From a virus: a stretch of DNA of 64,000 nt. The stretch covers positions 166,740 to 230,739 of the IMG/VR virus record IMGVR_UViG_3300020438_000007; one strand, given 5' to 3'. Position 1 is the first letter of the stretch, and every line of letters begins with the position of its first letter. The notes under the pieces are model-generated. The model did no database searches and was not told the DNA's origin. It worked only from the letters and a program-made list of their open reading frames with translations. A program made the position numbers and the translations under genes. Positions 48,218-55,988 of the stretch are shown here, piece after piece.

Positions 48218-48890
48218 ACTCTCCGAGTTTGTGGGTGACGAATTCTTTAATATACTTGGTAAGAAGCTTAATATAGTCACGTTTGTTGGTCTTTTCATAA
48301 ACTTTCACATCTCCATTATCAGCAACCATTAAGGTCACAATTTTCTCCACCGCAATACCTGTCATCTCAAAGTACATACAGGCATATGCAGTTTCTTGAA
48401 CGAAATAGTTTTCTAACCACTTCTCTGGTTTAATCTTTTTAGATGTTTTGAAATCTATTACCGCTAACTCTCCATTGTATTCGGCAATACAATCAACTCT
48501 TCCAGCAATACCGAAATACTCACTATATAGGGGTTTTTCCAGAGCGTGAATATTATCAATTTTGTTTAAGGCATCTCTTGCAGCAATCCACCTTGATTTT
48601 GTGGAAGGCAGAATGTCCTTCATAGAGTTGATATCTTCATTCAAGAGATACTTCTCAACCAGATCATGAAACTTAGTACCCCTGTCGGTGGCAACTTTTG
48701 TGATCTTATTGGCTTCTTCCTCACCTACCTTCTTACGCCATTTGATAAATGTTTGGCGATTATAAAAACTAGTTATGGAAGTGATAGATGGAGCTTTCTT
48801 TCCGTTAGGAAGGGTATAATACCTAACTCCATCTATATTATTGGCTTCTAACTCAAAATCACCAAGTTTATTCAAATGAGTAAACGTCAT
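48201..48890 (-). CDS. PD-(D/E)XK nuclease
   Basis: 229 residues. GIAGRVDCIAEYNG and LAVIDFKTSKK give the D...D-x-K (here VDC...IDFKT) active site of RecB/Cas4-like exonucleases; RGTKFHDLVEKYL upstream and QETAYACMYFE downstream fit the family (MGME1-like). Probably a DNA repair/recombination exonuclease. Confidence 0.8.
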   Translation of the reverse strand: MTFTHLNKLGDFELEANNIDGVRYYTLPNGKKAPSITSITSFYNRQTFIKWRKKVGEEEANKITKVATDRGTKFHDLVEKYLLNEDINSMKDILPSTKSRWIAARDALNKIDNIHALEKPLYSEYFGIAGRVDCIAEYNGELAVIDFKTSKKIKPEKWLENYFVQETAYACMYFEMTGIAVEKIVTLMVADNGDVKVYEKTNKRDYIKLLTKYIKEFVTHKLGEYGERS

Positions 48891-49663
48891 AAAGAAAGAG
48901 CGAGTTTAGTAACCAAGTAGTTTCTTACTAGACCAGAGCGAACAATATCATCTATACCGAATTCAACCATACCGAAATCATCTTCCATGATCTCAATAAT
49001 ACGTTTAAAGTCTAAGATGCCATTCTTCTCATTGGATTTTGTAAGATCCGTTTGAGTAGAGTCACCACAAAAAATTATTTTACAGTTATCTCCTACTCTT
49101 GTTATTATACTATCTAATTCATGAAAATTCAAGTTTTGCATCTCATCTACTAACACAATGCAATTATCAAGTGTTGTTCCCCTGATAAATGATGTGCTCC
49201 AAAATGAAATAGTCTCTTGTGCTTTTAAATTACCGTATAACATTTCAAAGTCATTGTCTGATGGCATTTCAAACATGTACTTGACCATATTCTTATAAGG
49301 AATCTGGTAAAGTGATGACTTATCTTCATGGTCGCCTGGCAAGAAACCAATCTCTCTTGTGGAAACCAATGATCTGACAATGTACACCTTATCATATGGT
49401 GTCATTTCGTCAAGAACATCTTTGAGTGCGAGGTACAAACTGATAAAAGTCTTACCAGTTCCAGCACAACCGTACCCAAATATATTCTTTCCTTTTGCAT
49501 AGTGATCAAAGAATACCTTCTGGTTATCTGTGATGGGTTCTACGTCAACCATCACACTATTGTTAATTGGTCTCTTCCTACGTCTCTGCTTAGCAGTCAT
49601 TCCAGCACCAACATTACTATCACGATGTTGACTATTAGTATTCCTTCTTTTTTTAGTTGTCAT
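48887..49663 (-). CDS. phoH: PhoH-like P-loop ATPase
   Basis: 258 residues. Walker A GYGCAGTGKT at 63-72, IVRSLVSTREIGFLPGDHED, Walker B-type VLVDEMQNL and FCGDSTQTDL are PhoH hallmarks. The N-terminus is basic. phoH is widespread in marine phages; its role (RNA helicase/ribonuclease or phosphate-stress-linked) is unproved. Overlaps the nuclease gene by four bases. Confidence 0.9.
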   Translation of the reverse strand: MTTKKRRNTNSQHRDSNVGAGMTAKQRRRKRPINNSVMVDVEPITDNQKVFFDHYAKGKNIFGYGCAGTGKTFISLYLALKDVLDEMTPYDKVYIVRSLVSTREIGFLPGDHEDKSSLYQIPYKNMVKYMFEMPSDNDFEMLYGNLKAQETISFWSTSFIRGTTLDNCIVLVDEMQNLNFHELDSIITRVGDNCKIIFCGDSTQTDLTKSNEKNGILDFKRIIEIMEDDFGMVEFGIDDIVRSGLVRNYLVTKLALSL

Positions 49664-49665
49664 AC

Positions 49666-49929
49666 TTAAACGATACCTCTTTTAGCTAAACGACCCTGTA
49701 TTCCAGAAGATTTTTCAGTTTTCTTTAAAATTTCATTCCAGCCTGGATGTTTGTTGTTGAGTTTATCTCTCCACTCTCCAACTTCTCCCACGCCTGGTAC
49801 TGTTGATGGGTCTGAATAATCTCTGTCCCACTCTGGGTTATCAGATTTCCACTGATCCCAATCATGGACACTCATTCTAACTTCTTTCTGTTCACGAGTT
49901 TCCTTGTGAACCACAGGGTACGTTGCCAT
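49666..49929 (-). CDS. Conserved phage hypothetical protein
   Basis: 87 residues, MATYPVVHKETREQKEVRMS, NPEWDRDY and HPGWNEILKKTEKSSGIQGR. The layout (N-terminal 'YxVxxKET', later 'GWNEIL') resembles a small FmdB-like phage protein without its cysteines. Sits between thyX and phoH with one-base overlap. Confidence 0.55.
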   Translation of the reverse strand: MATYPVVHKETREQKEVRMSVHDWDQWKSDNPEWDRDYSDPSTVPGVGEVGEWRDKLNNKHPGWNEILKKTEKSSGIQGRLAKRGIV

Positions 49930-50618
49930 TAAGATTCCTCTCCGTGAAGTTCTTTTTTAATTTGTTTTTGCATCTCAACCACACCATTTCTCCATTCTAA
50001 TGCTTCAGAAACGATTGGAAACTGTTCTATAAAGACAGTTTTACATGCCTGTGCAATGTCCATGTGTTCCTTTTGAGTTCCATGAGCGGATCTCAGTTCA
50101 ATATAATGAATCCATGATCTGCAAGAGCCTGTCATATAGATTCTCGTGGGCGTGCAGAGTGGCAATACCATTCTAGCACATTCCTTTGCAACGCCCTCCT
50201 CCAACATTTGTTGATATAAGGCGGTTGCAGAACTAAACAAAGTATTAATTTGTAGTTCTAACTTTTGTTTAACAAAGGGATCAAGATCATCAGTTGAGTT
50301 CTGACGATTCTTTAGATCTTGTTTCCTAAGTTTAGGAATAGGAATAGTTCCTAATTGTGTACTATCAGCATAACGCTGAGAGAACTCTTGAAAAGTAAAT
50401 GATCTATGACGTAGAATCTGGGCTGCAATAGCCCGAGTCGTTTCGATTTCAAGAGTCATGCTCGATTGTTCAAATACTGACCAGTGATTATGACTGATAC
50501 AATATTTTAATAATCCAGCAAACTTTTCATTGTCTTGGTTGGCAGGGTTAGAAACTCTGGCAATGTGTGCCATGGTCTTTTCTGCATCTGGTGTGATACT
50601 TACCAGTTTTACTGTCAT
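49929..50618 (-). CDS. thyX: FAD-dependent thymidylate synthase
   Basis: 229 residues. RHRSFTFQEFSQRY at 70-83 is the ThyX signature; GSCRSWIHYIELRSAHGTQK with EMD-like ending is the substrate-binding region. It makes dTMP from dUMP using FAD/NADPH and methylene-tetrahydrofolate, supplying phage DNA synthesis. Confidence 0.95.
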   Translation of the reverse strand: MTVKLVSITPDAEKTMAHIARVSNPANQDNEKFAGLLKYCISHNHWSVFEQSSMTLEIETTRAIAAQILRHRSFTFQEFSQRYADSTQLGTIPIPKLRKQDLKNRQNSTDDLDPFVKQKLELQINTLFSSATALYQQMLEEGVAKECARMVLPLCTPTRIYMTGSCRSWIHYIELRSAHGTQKEHMDIAQACKTVFIEQFPIVSEALEWRNGVVEMQKQIKKELHGEES

Positions 50619-50764
50619 AATTCCTCTATTTGGTCACTATATGACACTTTTTGTCTTTTATCTTCCGATGTATATTGTTCTAAATCAGAATAAACTTCGG
50701 ACTCAAGTGCTTCAACAAGTAATTTTAAATTTTTTACAATTAGTTTTAGTTTTGTTTTTTCCAT
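50615..50764 (-). CDS. Small conserved cyanophage protein (49 aa)
   Basis: ATG 50764 to TGA 50615-50617 (MEKTKLKLIVKNLKLLVEAL, then ESEVYSD); it overlaps thyX as ATGA, so translation is likely coupled. Helical, charged. Function unknown. Confidence 0.7.
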   Translation of the reverse strand: MEKTKLKLIVKNLKLLVEALESEVYSDLEQYTSEDKRQKVSYSDQIEEL

Positions 50765-50765
50765 A

Positions 50766-51248
50766 TTAGATGAAGTAATTGAGGTTAATTACGCACCTAC
50801 GAAGGGTATCAGTCGGGGAGCACCCAGCATGTAGAGTATTTGAGTTAAATACTACCATCCTGTTTGCTATACTGTCAACCTTTGTACCATCTTCAAATCG
50901 TGTGTAACCATCATTTGTATTTACATAATATATGGAAGTGATACAATCGTCAACATCTGTGTGAAGATCATATTCTTGCCTTTCGGGTGTTCTCATATTT
51001 AGATTAGCCTTAATCCTGACTATTGAGATGGGTTGCAACTCATTAATGATAGGCATGAGATTGTAAAAGAATTGACTTCTAGGTTCAAATTGATGATAAA
51101 ACACATGACAAAATTGATAATATCCATCATCAGGTGTATTAACACCTTTACCGAATTGCCATTGAAACGAAGGATCCTCCATCATAGTTGTCTGGAGAGT
51201 CTTAAAATCTTCTGGTTTTAGAAAATCATCAATTACCTTCAGCTTCAT
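50766..51248 (-). CDS. 2OG-Fe(II) oxygenase, prolyl-hydroxylase type
   Basis: 160 residues. HTD at 96-98, LHAGC (His140) and Arg151 in RRCVINLNY; NDGYTRFEDG is shared with the protein at 12984-13508. Complete HxD...H...R site. Overlaps the next gene by 20 bases. Confidence 0.85.
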   Translation of the reverse strand: MKLKVIDDFLKPEDFKTLQTTMMEDPSFQWQFGKGVNTPDDGYYQFCHVFYHQFEPRSQFFYNLMPIINELQPISIVRIKANLNMRTPERQEYDLHTDVDDCITSIYYVNTNDGYTRFEDGTKVDSIANRMVVFNSNTLHAGCSPTDTLRRCVINLNYFI

Positions 51249-51474
51249 TCGCTTCTTTCTCTAGTTGAGATACGACCTTTTCAGTGCCGTCCATGATTTT
51301 AACTTGAAATAAGTTAGATTTCATATACTTCTTGATCTTTTTATATTTCTTCAACACCTTCTTATACTCTTGTTGATTGATCTCAATATTACCTTGTTTG
51401 GCATCTCCAGAGTATTTACTGCCAGAAACGTCTCTGCCATCTCCCACAGGAGATGATCCACTATACTCACCCAT
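51229..51474 (-). CDS. Hypothetical protein
   Basis: 81 residues: Gly/Ser-rich N-terminus (MGEYSGSSPVGDGRDVSGSK) and a lysine-rich helical part (YKKVLKKYKKIKKYMKSN). ATG overlaps the upstream stop by 8 bases. Function unknown. Confidence 0.6.
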   Translation of the reverse strand: MGEYSGSSPVGDGRDVSGSKYSGDAKQGNIEINQQEYKKVLKKYKKIKKYMKSNLFQVKIMDGTEKVVSQLEKEANEAEGN

Positions 51475-51634
51475 TTACAATATCTCCTTCAAAGTTCATC
51501 ATTGCCAACAAAGTATTATATGGAATCCATGCAGGGTCTTCATTATCGAACTGCACTTCGACTTCCTTGACGTTTTTCTGTAAAAACCTACTATATGAAG
51601 TTCTTACATTTTTCACAACACTTATAGGATTCAT
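51467..51634 (-). CDS. Hypothetical small protein (55 aa)
   Basis: ATG 51634 (MNPISVVKNVRTSYSRFLQK) to TGA 51467-51469; overlaps its upstream neighbour as ATGA and contains the ribosome site GAAGGAG for the next gene in its own 3' end. Function unknown. Confidence 0.65.
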   Translation of the reverse strand: MNPISVVKNVRTSYSRFLQKNVKEVEVQFDNEDPAWIPYNTLLAMMNFEGDIVNG

Positions 51635-51933
51635 AATTTACGTTTTGGTGGTTTTTTAGTTGGTGGTTTTTTCTTATCTGGATTGAGCATATCCTCTTTC
51701 CAAAGCTTTGGATTGACATTACCTCTGGATTGAACCCATCCCTGTAGTCCCTTTTTATACTTGTCGTAGTAGTGGTCAAACATTTCCACTTGTTTTTGAC
51801 ATAAAGTTATGTCATGACACACTTTGTCGTCCTTTACATACGTCACAAGATATGCCGTATAAGGTAACTTTGTGTTTTCTGCTAGTTTTGGGTCACAATC
51901 TTCGTGGATAATTTTCAACTTCGGTTCCCCCAT
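51631..51933 (-). CDS. Hypothetical protein with basic tail
   Basis: 100 residues: MGEPKLKIIHEDCDPKLAEN, a central YDKYKKGLQGWVQSRGNVNP and a Lys/Pro tail (KKKPPTKKPPKRKL). Possibly nucleic-acid binding by charge. Overlaps the DUF6433-like gene by 19 bases. Confidence 0.6.
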   Translation of the reverse strand: MGEPKLKIIHEDCDPKLAENTKLPYTAYLVTYVKDDKVCHDITLCQKQVEMFDHYYDKYKKGLQGWVQSRGNVNPKLWKEDMLNPDKKKPPTKKPPKRKL

Positions 51934-52490
51934 GTAATTTCTGGATAGGCTTCTGCCACTAATTCCTTAGTGATATTATACTTGGTGTTGAGAGCTTTGT
52001 CTTTTACAAGAATAAGTAGTTCTGCCTCTGGTTGAGGTAGAGTTTGGAGAATATTAATAAAAATAGATTCTCTCTTGATCTTGTTAAGTTGATCGTCTCC
52101 ACCCTTTACAAAGCGGTAGAATTGTCTTGCGGCATTACGAATAGTGGTTCTTTGTGGGATACCCTGTTCTCTATTCGCTTGAACATCCCCTTCTACAGGT
52201 TGATATGGCACTTTTCCATCTGGAAGTGCAGAGATGACCGATTCATCAAAATTCCAAATCATAACCATTTTAAAAGAGTCATCTCCATGAGTGCGGAGAA
52301 GTTCTACCTTCTTAGAATTAACTCTTTCCGAATCTACTGCTTCCAGTAGTTCATGAACCATAGGATTCGATGGCAGTTCTATCTTTTTAACTGTCACCGT
52401 CCTTGGTTTTGTTGCAGTTTTGCGAGTGGAAGTAGTTTTCTTCCTAGTTGACGCGGCTCTAGTCCTCGTCGTCTTCTTCGCTGTCGTCAT
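51915..52490 (-). CDS. DUF6433-like protein with basic N-terminal tail
   Basis: 191 residues from ATG 52490. The first 35 residues are histone-like (Lys/Arg/Thr/Ala). The body (MVMIWNFDESVISALPDGKV, YRFVKGGDDQLNKIKRESIF, LILVKDKALNTKYNITKELV, AYPEITWGNRS) matches a conserved T4-like family I associate with DUF6433. Function unknown; DNA contact through the tail is inference. Confidence 0.65.
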   Translation of the reverse strand: MTTAKKTTRTRAASTRKKTTSTRKTATKPRTVTVKKIELPSNPMVHELLEAVDSERVNSKKVELLRTHGDDSFKMVMIWNFDESVISALPDGKVPYQPVEGDVQANREQGIPQRTTIRNAARQFYRFVKGGDDQLNKIKRESIFINILQTLPQPEAELLILVKDKALNTKYNITKELVAEAYPEITWGNRS

Positions 52491-52689
52491 TGTGTTCAAA
52501 CCTCACGGCTACTATTTCATCAGGAATAAGATTCCCATTTTCATCATACATCTCAGGATGCGTGTACGCCACTTGATTTTGCATGTTGACGTAATTGTTT
52601 TGTTGGGCTAACCAGCCAATTATACCACCCAATACCAAAAATGTAAAGCATAATATACTGAATATTACAAGAAGTACTGACGTTTCCAT
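52459..52689 (-). CDS. Single-pass membrane protein
   Basis: 76 residues: hydrophobic helix at 5-28 (VLLVIFSILCFTFLVLGGII), then a soluble acidic tail ending EEDDED. Overlaps the DUF6433-like gene. AGGAATCC precedes the ATG. Function unknown. Confidence 0.65.
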   Translation of the reverse strand: METSVLLVIFSILCFTFLVLGGIIGWLAQQNNYVNMQNQVAYTHPEMYDENGNLIPDEIVAVRFEHNDDSEEDDED

Positions 52690-52705
52690 TGGATTCCTCC
52701 CAAGG

Positions 52706-52867
52706 TTAATTACTGGTTTTCTTTTTTATATCTAGCGATAATCTATATTCTCTGTCAAATAGAGAAAGTTTGATATCGAAGAACTTTGGTGTTTGTTTTG
52801 GCGGTGCCCTTTTATCCCCTTTGAGTATAAGTTCAACGCCTTTATTTATGTCCATGTCAGGAGGCAT
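52706..52867 (-). CDS. Hypothetical small protein (53 aa)
   Basis: ATG 52867 (MPPDMDINKGVELILKGDKR) to TAA 52706-52708, overlapping the glutaredoxin gene's end by 11 bases; ATG 52855 is a second candidate, one base after that stop. Basic C-terminus. Confidence 0.55.
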   Translation of the reverse strand: MPPDMDINKGVELILKGDKRAPPKQTPKFFDIKLSLFDREYRLSLDIKKKTSN

Positions 52868-53105
52868 CATCGGAATAAACCCTATGTTCTTTTAAATATT
52901 TTAATGTTTGATTTGCATTACCTAGATTCTTACCATCCAAAACCACCTGTGGCATGGATAAAGTGTGAGGGAACTGGGTTTCAAACTCTTTTACAGTATA
53001 GTCTTTGTTTAGTTCCTTGTAAATATAGTCTTTACCCAACAGTTCAAGAACAGTTTTGATCTTGAAGCACATAGGGCATTCATCTTTTCCGTATATTACA
53101 AACAT
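52857..53105 (-). CDS. Glutaredoxin-like protein
   Basis: 82 residues. VIYGKDECPMCFKIKTVLEL has a CPMC redox site at the end of strand 1; SMPQVVLDGKNLG supplies the cis-proline and GG-like region. Probably donates electrons to ribonucleotide reductase or other thiol targets. A second copy is at 61672-61908. Confidence 0.85.
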   Translation of the reverse strand: MFVIYGKDECPMCFKIKTVLELLGKDYIYKELNKDYTVKEFETQFPHTLSMPQVVLDGKNLGNANQTLKYLKEHRVYSDDAS

Positions 53106-53109
53106 AGTT

Positions 53110-53301
53110 TTAATAATGGAGTACTTCTACTTTTTCCCAAGTGTGCTGAAAGATAAGTAAAGAACATAATGACTTTTCATTAATACATACTGTGAAGTAT
53201 GGTAAGAGTTTACTACCGTCCAATCTTCTCATGGGAGTTTCTTGAGTATCTACAAAAAGAACCCGACCTTCTAGTGGTTTCCCACCTAAAATTTCAGGCA
53301 C
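53110..53301 (-). CDS. Hypothetical protein, GTG start
   Basis: 63 residues (PEILGGKPLEGRVLFVDTQE, then PMRRLDGSKLLPYFTVCINE). GTG at 53301 overlaps the upstream stop by 8 bases (GTGCCTGA), the junction type seen elsewhere. In-frame codons further up lack a start with a ribosome site. Beta-rich; function unknown. Confidence 0.55.
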   Translation of the reverse strand: MPEILGGKPLEGRVLFVDTQETPMRRLDGSKLLPYFTVCINEKSLCSLLIFQHTWEKVEVLHY

Positions 53302-53521
53302 TCTGACTATCGATCCTTGACGAATAGATATCGTTCTCGCAGTATTCAAGAAAAAAGGCTTCGATTCCTTTTGTGTCTGATTTCCCCTGCGATACCCAGA
53401 CATCGCAAAATTCGTACATTTGTCGGACATGATCGAGGGTGTTGTATTTTTTGAGGGCGAGCAAGGCCTTTTGACGGATGGCCATGCGTTCATCAGTGTA
53501 ACGCCAGTCATTCATCATCAT
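53294..53521 (-). CDS. Hypothetical protein
   Basis: 75 residues, MMMNDWRYTDERMAIRQKAL; starts at 53521, 53518 or 53515 are all possible and overlap the upstream stop. Mostly helical; ends SRIDSQSA. Not recognised. Confidence 0.6.
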   Translation of the reverse strand: MMMNDWRYTDERMAIRQKALLALKKYNTLDHVRQMYEFCDVWVSQGKSDTKGIEAFFLEYCENDIYSSRIDSQSA

Positions 53522-53717
53522 CTGCGCTCTCTTTGATTGCTTTATCTAGTTTATCAAAAAGCCCATCGGCCGAAACCAGATTTTCAATGTGAGATAACAT
53601 AGCTCCCAACTCCCTACAAATGTAGGGTCTCTCTGTTCGTGCAGCAAAGGCGAGAGCTTCTCGAATGTGTCTCTCTGCCTCTTTCATACTGTCTTCTACT
53701 TGTCTAGATAGTGCCAT
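53508..53717 (-). CDS. Small conserved cyanophage protein
   Basis: 69 residues from ATG 53717 (MALSRQVEDSMKEAERHIRE; then FAARTERPYICREL). It overlaps talC by 14 bases and is helical. Not CP12-like: no C-terminal cysteine pair. Function unknown. Confidence 0.65.
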   Translation of the reverse strand: MALSRQVEDSMKEAERHIREALAFAARTERPYICRELGAMLSHIENLVSADGLFDKLDKAIKESADDDE

Positions 53718-54366
53718 CTTTTTTCTGAATTGAGTCCCAATCTTTCTGGAACAGGTCAAGGCCTTTGTCTGTAAGAATGTGGTTATACATCTTATCAAAG
53801 ACACCCACAGGAATGGTACAAACGTCAGTACCAGCACCAAAACAACGTCCTACATGATGAACATCTCTCAAAGATGCAGACAAAACCTGAGTTCTTACAA
53901 GATGTTCACGATATGTCTGTGCGATTGTCTGTACAAGTGAGACTCCAGATATAGAGTTATCATTCATTCTTCCAACAAAAGGAGAGACATATGTTGCATC
54001 TGCTTTTGCAGCAAGAATCGCCTGAGAAACAGAGAATACCAAAGTTACATTAGTAGTGAATCCGTCAGATACAAGTAACTTACATGCTTTCAGTCCTTCA
54101 ACTGTACATGGAACTTTGATAGTCACATTCTTCATATCTTTGAACACTTGAGCCTGTTCAATCATGTCAAGAGCGTTTTTTGCAACAACCTCAGCAGAGA
54201 TGGACTCAAAATGTGGGAACGCCTCAGAGAGTCGTCTAATGACCTCTACAGGGTCTCCACCGTTTTTGCGGATAAGTGTGGGGTTTGTAGTTACACCGTC
54301 AATGAGACCCGACTGGTCACGTTTGGCGATTTCATCGTATTGAGCTGTGTCAAGAAAGATTTTCAT
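53704..54366 (-). CDS. talC: Transaldolase (TalC/fructose-6-P aldolase-like)
   Basis: 220 residues. MKIFLDTAQYDEI, GVTTNPTLI, the Schiff-base lysine in NVTIKVPCT (about Lys84), TNVTLVFS and VSPFVGRMND are typical of short TalC-type transaldolases common in cyanophages. It would shift host carbon through the pentose phosphate pathway to make NADPH and ribose for nucleotides. Promoter at 54428-54456. Confidence 0.9.
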   Translation of the reverse strand: MKIFLDTAQYDEIAKRDQSGLIDGVTTNPTLIRKNGGDPVEVIRRLSEAFPHFESISAEVVAKNALDMIEQAQVFKDMKNVTIKVPCTVEGLKACKLLVSDGFTTNVTLVFSVSQAILAAKADATYVSPFVGRMNDNSISGVSLVQTIAQTYREHLVRTQVLSASLRDVHHVGRCFGAGTDVCTIPVGVFDKMYNHILTDKGLDLFQKDWDSIQKKDGTI

Positions 54367-54514
54367 CATTAGATTTGTGTTTCTTATAAAGTTTTTTAAT
54401 CAACTTGGCGTATTTTACGTCCTCTTCAGTATACCAGTTAGGATTCTTTTTTGCAACCTTTATTAATCGTTTTGCCGTTTTTCTTTGATCTTTTCTAATG
54501 ATTTCGTCCAACAT
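54350..54514 (-). CDS. Small basic protein (54 aa)
   Basis: ATG 54514 (MLDEIIRKDQRKTAKRLIKV) to TGA 54350-54352, Lys-rich with NPNWYTEED. It overlaps talC by 17-20 bases and its upstream neighbour by 52 bases in another frame, a larger overlap than usual here. It also contains the talC promoter. Confidence 0.5.
   Translation of the reverse strand: MLDEIIRKDQRKTAKRLIKVAKKNPNWYTEEDVKYAKLIKKLYKKHKSNDENLS
54428..54456 (-). promoter_or_regulatory. Promoter TTGCAA-17-TATACT for talC
   Basis: -35 TTGCAA at 54451-54456 and -10 TATACT at 54428-54433, about 55 bases upstream of talC. Confidence 0.55.
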
Positions 54515-54645
54515 GTTTGCTCTTTTTCTTTATTCCGTGTTCTGCTATTTAACATACCAGATAAGTAAAAATACGCTTTGGAACCATAACATCCAGATTC
54601 TCTTAATTTTCTGACGATCAATAATTGTTCTTCTAATTTATTCAA
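54463..54645 (-). CDS. Hypothetical small protein
   Basis: 60 residues, MNKLEEQLLIVRKLRESGCY, YFYLSGMLNSRTRNKEKE; overlaps the next gene upstream as ATGA. Its C-terminus overlaps the 54-aa frame. Function unknown. Confidence 0.55.
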   Translation of the reverse strand: MNKLEEQLLIVRKLRESGCYGSKAYFYLSGMLNSRTRNKEKEQTCWTKSLEKIKEKRQND

Positions 54646-54836
54646 CGTCTTAATGTTTGTAAGTGTTCTAGGACATGCTCACGAATCCACATCAGTTCAT
54701 TGTAACAACCCTGATTATGAGCACAGGATCTAAGTTGAGAGTCTGGTTGATGAACAGACTCAATGAAGATGTCTAGACCACGATTCCATTTCACATCTTG
54801 CGGCTCGTGTTTATCAATCGAATTTTGATCTTCCAT
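54642..54836 (-). CDS. Hypothetical small protein
   Basis: 64 residues, MEDQNSIDKHEPQDVKWNRG; two cysteines (RSCAHNQGCYNEL) could form a disulfide or bind metal. Not recognised. Confidence 0.6.
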   Translation of the reverse strand: MEDQNSIDKHEPQDVKWNRGLDIFIESVHQPDSQLRSCAHNQGCYNELMWIREHVLEHLQTLRR

Positions 54837-54848
54837 AAAATTAAGTAC

Positions 54849-55145
54849 TCAGTTTAGGGGGGTTTCTGGTGGGCATTCAGTGCAATATTTATCAGCACCT
54901 GTAACTACTTTTACTTGTTCAATGGTCATCCATTGTTTCTCCATCTCTTCCACCAGATATGAAATTTTTTTGTTCTGTATCTCTACAGTCTCTAAAAGAT
55001 ATGCAATGGTATGAGAAAGCGTTTGCCTGTTACCATCCTCATCTTTGAGGTAGATTGTATAAGTTGTGCGAAATTTACGAACCAAGTGGATCCTGAGTAT
55101 AACGTACAGAATCAAATTCGTAAAAACAATCCAAAAAAAAGTCAT
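54849..55145 (-). CDS. Membrane-anchored protein
   Basis: 98 residues: an N-terminal hydrophobic helix (FFWIVFTNLILYVILRIHLV) and a soluble helical part ending YCTECPPETP. Overlaps heme oxygenase stop by four bases. Function unknown. Confidence 0.6.
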   Translation of the reverse strand: MTFFWIVFTNLILYVILRIHLVRKFRTTYTIYLKDEDGNRQTLSHTIAYLLETVEIQNKKISYLVEEMEKQWMTIEQVKVVTGADKYCTECPPETPLN

Positions 55146-55828
55146 TTCTTAAATTTCGATTTAGCAAATCCAAAGGCCATTTTTGTGAGACTCCACAACA
55201 CTGTCATGAAAGGGTATGGATCTCCCTCTGACAGTTCATTAAACATGTACATGTTCAACCGAAATGCAAAGTTTGCCTCAACTATAACATTGTTCTTTTC
55301 CATAAGAGGAAGAGAATCCAATGCAGCACGGTATTTTACCTTAAATTCCTTAGAACTGGGAATATCCTCAAATTCATAGAAATCTAAACCACCATCATAT
55401 AGGTTTAGTGATTTTTGTGCGATATTCTTGAGAATCTGTCCACCAGACAAATCTCCCAAGTATCTTGTGTAGTGGTGACCTACAAGTAGTTCTGGTTCTA
55501 CTTCTTCGATACGAGCAATGTACTGTTTTGCTGCTTCAGAAGGCGATATAATCTCCTTCCAATCAGAACCATAAAAATACTCGCAATCTTTTGCAAGAGT
55601 ATCAACTCTTTTCAGTTCATCAAAGGCAATCGGGGCGATTGCAGGGTGTTCCTTATTTGATTCAATCTCCTTTTCAAGAGCTTGATATACAAAGTAGAAA
55701 TTGGCAATCAGTTTCCTGTAATTCTCCTTACTAATTACACCAGAAAGAAAATTAGAGACAAATCCAGTATTCTCTGCAGCACTGTGAGAGACTTTTGTGC
55801 CTTCTTTGATTTCTTTTGAAAAATTCAT
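55142..55828 (-). CDS. ho1: Heme oxygenase
   Basis: 228 residues. KVSHSAAENTGF holds the proximal His15; LVGHHYTRYLGDLSGGQILK is the distal helix with GDxSGG flexibility glycines. It converts heme to biliverdin, the first step to phycobilins, in host pigment metabolism. The ATG at 55828 is exactly six bases after a TATAAT box, predicting a leaderless mRNA; an upstream ATG (55882) would give an 18-residue extension not seen in the family. Confidence 0.9.
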   Translation of the reverse strand: MNFSKEIKEGTKVSHSAAENTGFVSNFLSGVISKENYRKLIANFYFVYQALEKEIESNKEHPAIAPIAFDELKRVDTLAKDCEYFYGSDWKEIISPSEAAKQYIARIEEVEPELLVGHHYTRYLGDLSGGQILKNIAQKSLNLYDGGLDFYEFEDIPSSKEFKVKYRAALDSLPLMEKNNVIVEANFAFRLNMYMFNELSEGDPYPFMTVLWSLTKMAFGFAKSKFKK

Positions 55829-55834
55829 AATGTT

Positions 55835-55863
55835 ATTATAGTATATCTCAGTCTTTTTGTCTA
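55835..55863 (-). promoter_or_regulatory. Promoter TAGACA-17-TATAAT, heme oxygenase
   Basis: -35 TAGACA at 55858-55863 and -10 TATAAT at 55835-55840; the predicted +1 falls on the A of the heme oxygenase ATG. Confidence 0.6.
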
Positions 55864-55988
55864 GGGGGATGAAGAGATTCATCTATTGCTGGGTGAAAAG
55901 AGTATTCATTATTCCATTTGAACCCAGTATTGTTCATTTCTTGTTTTTTGGGTTTTATACCCAATAGTCTCTTAATTTTGTTTAGCAT
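55848..55988 (-). CDS. Small protein (46 aa) between def and ho1
   Basis: ATG 55988 (MLNKIKRLLGIKPKKQEMNN), then FKWNNEYSFHPAIDES, TGA at 55848-55850. Overlaps the deformylase end by 17 bases. Basic amphipathic N-terminus. Function unknown. Confidence 0.6.
   Translation of the reverse strand: MLNKIKRLLGIKPKKQEMNNTGFKWNNEYSFHPAIDESLHPPRQKD

Noticed and set aside
53302-53511. Upstream extension of the gene at 53110 to an ATG at 53511
   Set aside because: It would overlap the whole of a better-supported gene in another frame; the GTG at 53301 gives the usual 8-base overlap.
53508-53717. CP12 homologue next to talC
   Set aside because: The protein lacks the cysteine pairs and the AWD_VEEL motif of CP12.
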